Source: Sulfuricurvum sp.
Lineage (GTDB): Bacteria; Campylobacterota; Campylobacteria; Campylobacterales; Sulfurimonadaceae
Assembly: GCA_028714915.1 (NCBI GenBank)
Contig: JAQTLL010000001.1
Span: forward strand, 186,001-250,000
DNA length: 64,000 nt
Direction: 5' to 3'
A program made the translations under genes and the position numbers. Below the pieces are notes generated by a model. The model saw only the letters and a program-made list of their open reading frames with translations. It did no database searches and had not been told where the DNA came from. This document shows positions 63,624-64,000 of this stretch, one piece after another. Each line of letters opens with the position of its first letter. Position 1 is the stretch's first letter.

Positions 63624-64000
63624 ATGGCATTTTTAGACAGTTTTGATATCAGCGGTTACGGTCTATCCGCTCAGCGCGTCCGTGTAAATACCATCAGTTC
63701 TAATATTGCCAACGCTCAAACCACCCGTACAGACGAAGGTGGACCCTACCGTCGTCAAGAGGTCGTTTTTAAGGCGATTGATTTTAACAGTGTCTACAAT
63801 CAGGCACTGGAGCGAAGCACCAATCAGCTAAGTTATTCTGATCCGCTCAAAGAGGGGCTGGCAGGAATGAAACCAAGCCCAGCCATTATGAGTGTTGTTG
63901 TCGACAAACTGGTACGTGACGACAAAGCACCCAACATGAAATACGATCCCTCACACCCTGATGCGGATGCCAAAGGATACGTTGCTTACCCCAACATTAA
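63624..64000 (+). CDS. flgC: Flagellar basal-body rod protein FlgC, N-terminal part
   Basis: ATG at 63624, 10 nt behind flgB, starts MAFLDSFDISGYGLSAQRVRV, followed by NTISSNIANAQTTRTDEGGPYRRQEV, the conserved rod-protein N-terminus of FlgC. An AAAGGAT ribosome site precedes it. The frame is open to the end of the window (about 125 codons); the rest is outside. Confidence 0.95.
   Translation, partial: MAFLDSFDISGYGLSAQRVRVNTISSNIANAQTTRTDEGGPYRRQEVVFKAIDFNSVYNQALERSTNQLSYSDPLKEGLAGMKPSPAIMSVVVDKLVRDDKAPNMKYDPSHPDADAKGYVAYPNI

Overview
The window is a gene-dense chromosomal segment from a member of the Campylobacterota (Epsilonproteobacteria), most likely a Sulfuricurvum/Sulfurimonas-type free-living organism. 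Three things support this. First, gene strings match those I remember from Campylobacter and Helicobacter: a Csd3-type M23 peptidase, pgbA-like and glcD; glnA, cheZ, a U32 peptidase, purE, a small coiled-coil protein and glyQ; uvrB beside two tiny coiled-coil genes; and pbpA, maf and alaS. Second, the CheZ is of the remote epsilon type and the glutamine synthetase lacks the adenylylation tyrosine. Third, the pilins carry the epsilon-type leader. The species assignment is inference.

Layout. 1-8.8 kb: start of alr, agmatine deiminase, a TonB receptor with the copper-binding signature of OprC/NosA, then csd3-like, pgbA-like, glcD and yihY. 7.6-14.3 kb (minus strand): two type IV pilin-like genes, then priA, ispG, dnaB and comEC, tightly packed. 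14.5-26 kb: pckA, glnA, a PHP phosphatase, cheZ, U32, purE, a DUF3972-like gene, a DUF89 gene, glyQ, recD2 and an L,D-transpeptidase. 26.7-31.4 kb: an overlapping GNAT, amino-acid permease, response regulator and histidine kinase unit, then a TrxC-type thioredoxin and a small cytochrome c. 31.5-44.1 kb: uvrB, dedA, PBP1A, an ABC ATPase, bioF, maf, a membrane protein, alaS and leuA. 44.2-60.8 kb: a complete MSHA-type (type IVa) pilus locus of about 16.5 kb. 60.8-64 kb: ftsW-murG (minus strand) and flgB-flgC (plus strand) behind a sigma-54-type promoter.

The MSHA locus is the main accessory feature. It holds two major-type pilins, a roughly 1500-residue MshQ-like adhesin and four minor pilins. 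These are followed by the assembly genes I-J-K-L-M-N-E-G in the classical order and a 31-codon membrane peptide. The adhesin contains a perfect 570-bp internal duplication of a LamG domain whose repeat period (978 bp) keeps the reading frame. The MshE ATPase has the tandem N-terminal motif linked to c-di-GMP binding, so pilus activity is probably under second-messenger control.

The best candidate for an undescribed system lies in the only gene-free stretch above 300 bp (42118-42426, between leuA and alaS). A 19-codon, leucine-rich hydrophobic ORF has a strong Shine-Dalgarno. Just upstream, on the same strand, lies a unit of about 80 nt: an extended -10 promoter, a 36-nt segment complementary to the ORF's ribosome-binding region and early codons, and a perfect terminator hairpin with nine U. 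This looks like a small toxic peptide with an RNA regulator (type I toxin-antitoxin logic) and is untested.

The window also carries at least five copies of a dispersed mosaic palindromic repeat, two copies of a second palindrome (both beside pilin genes) and one copy of a third. I saw no tRNA, rRNA, CRISPR array or insertion sequence.
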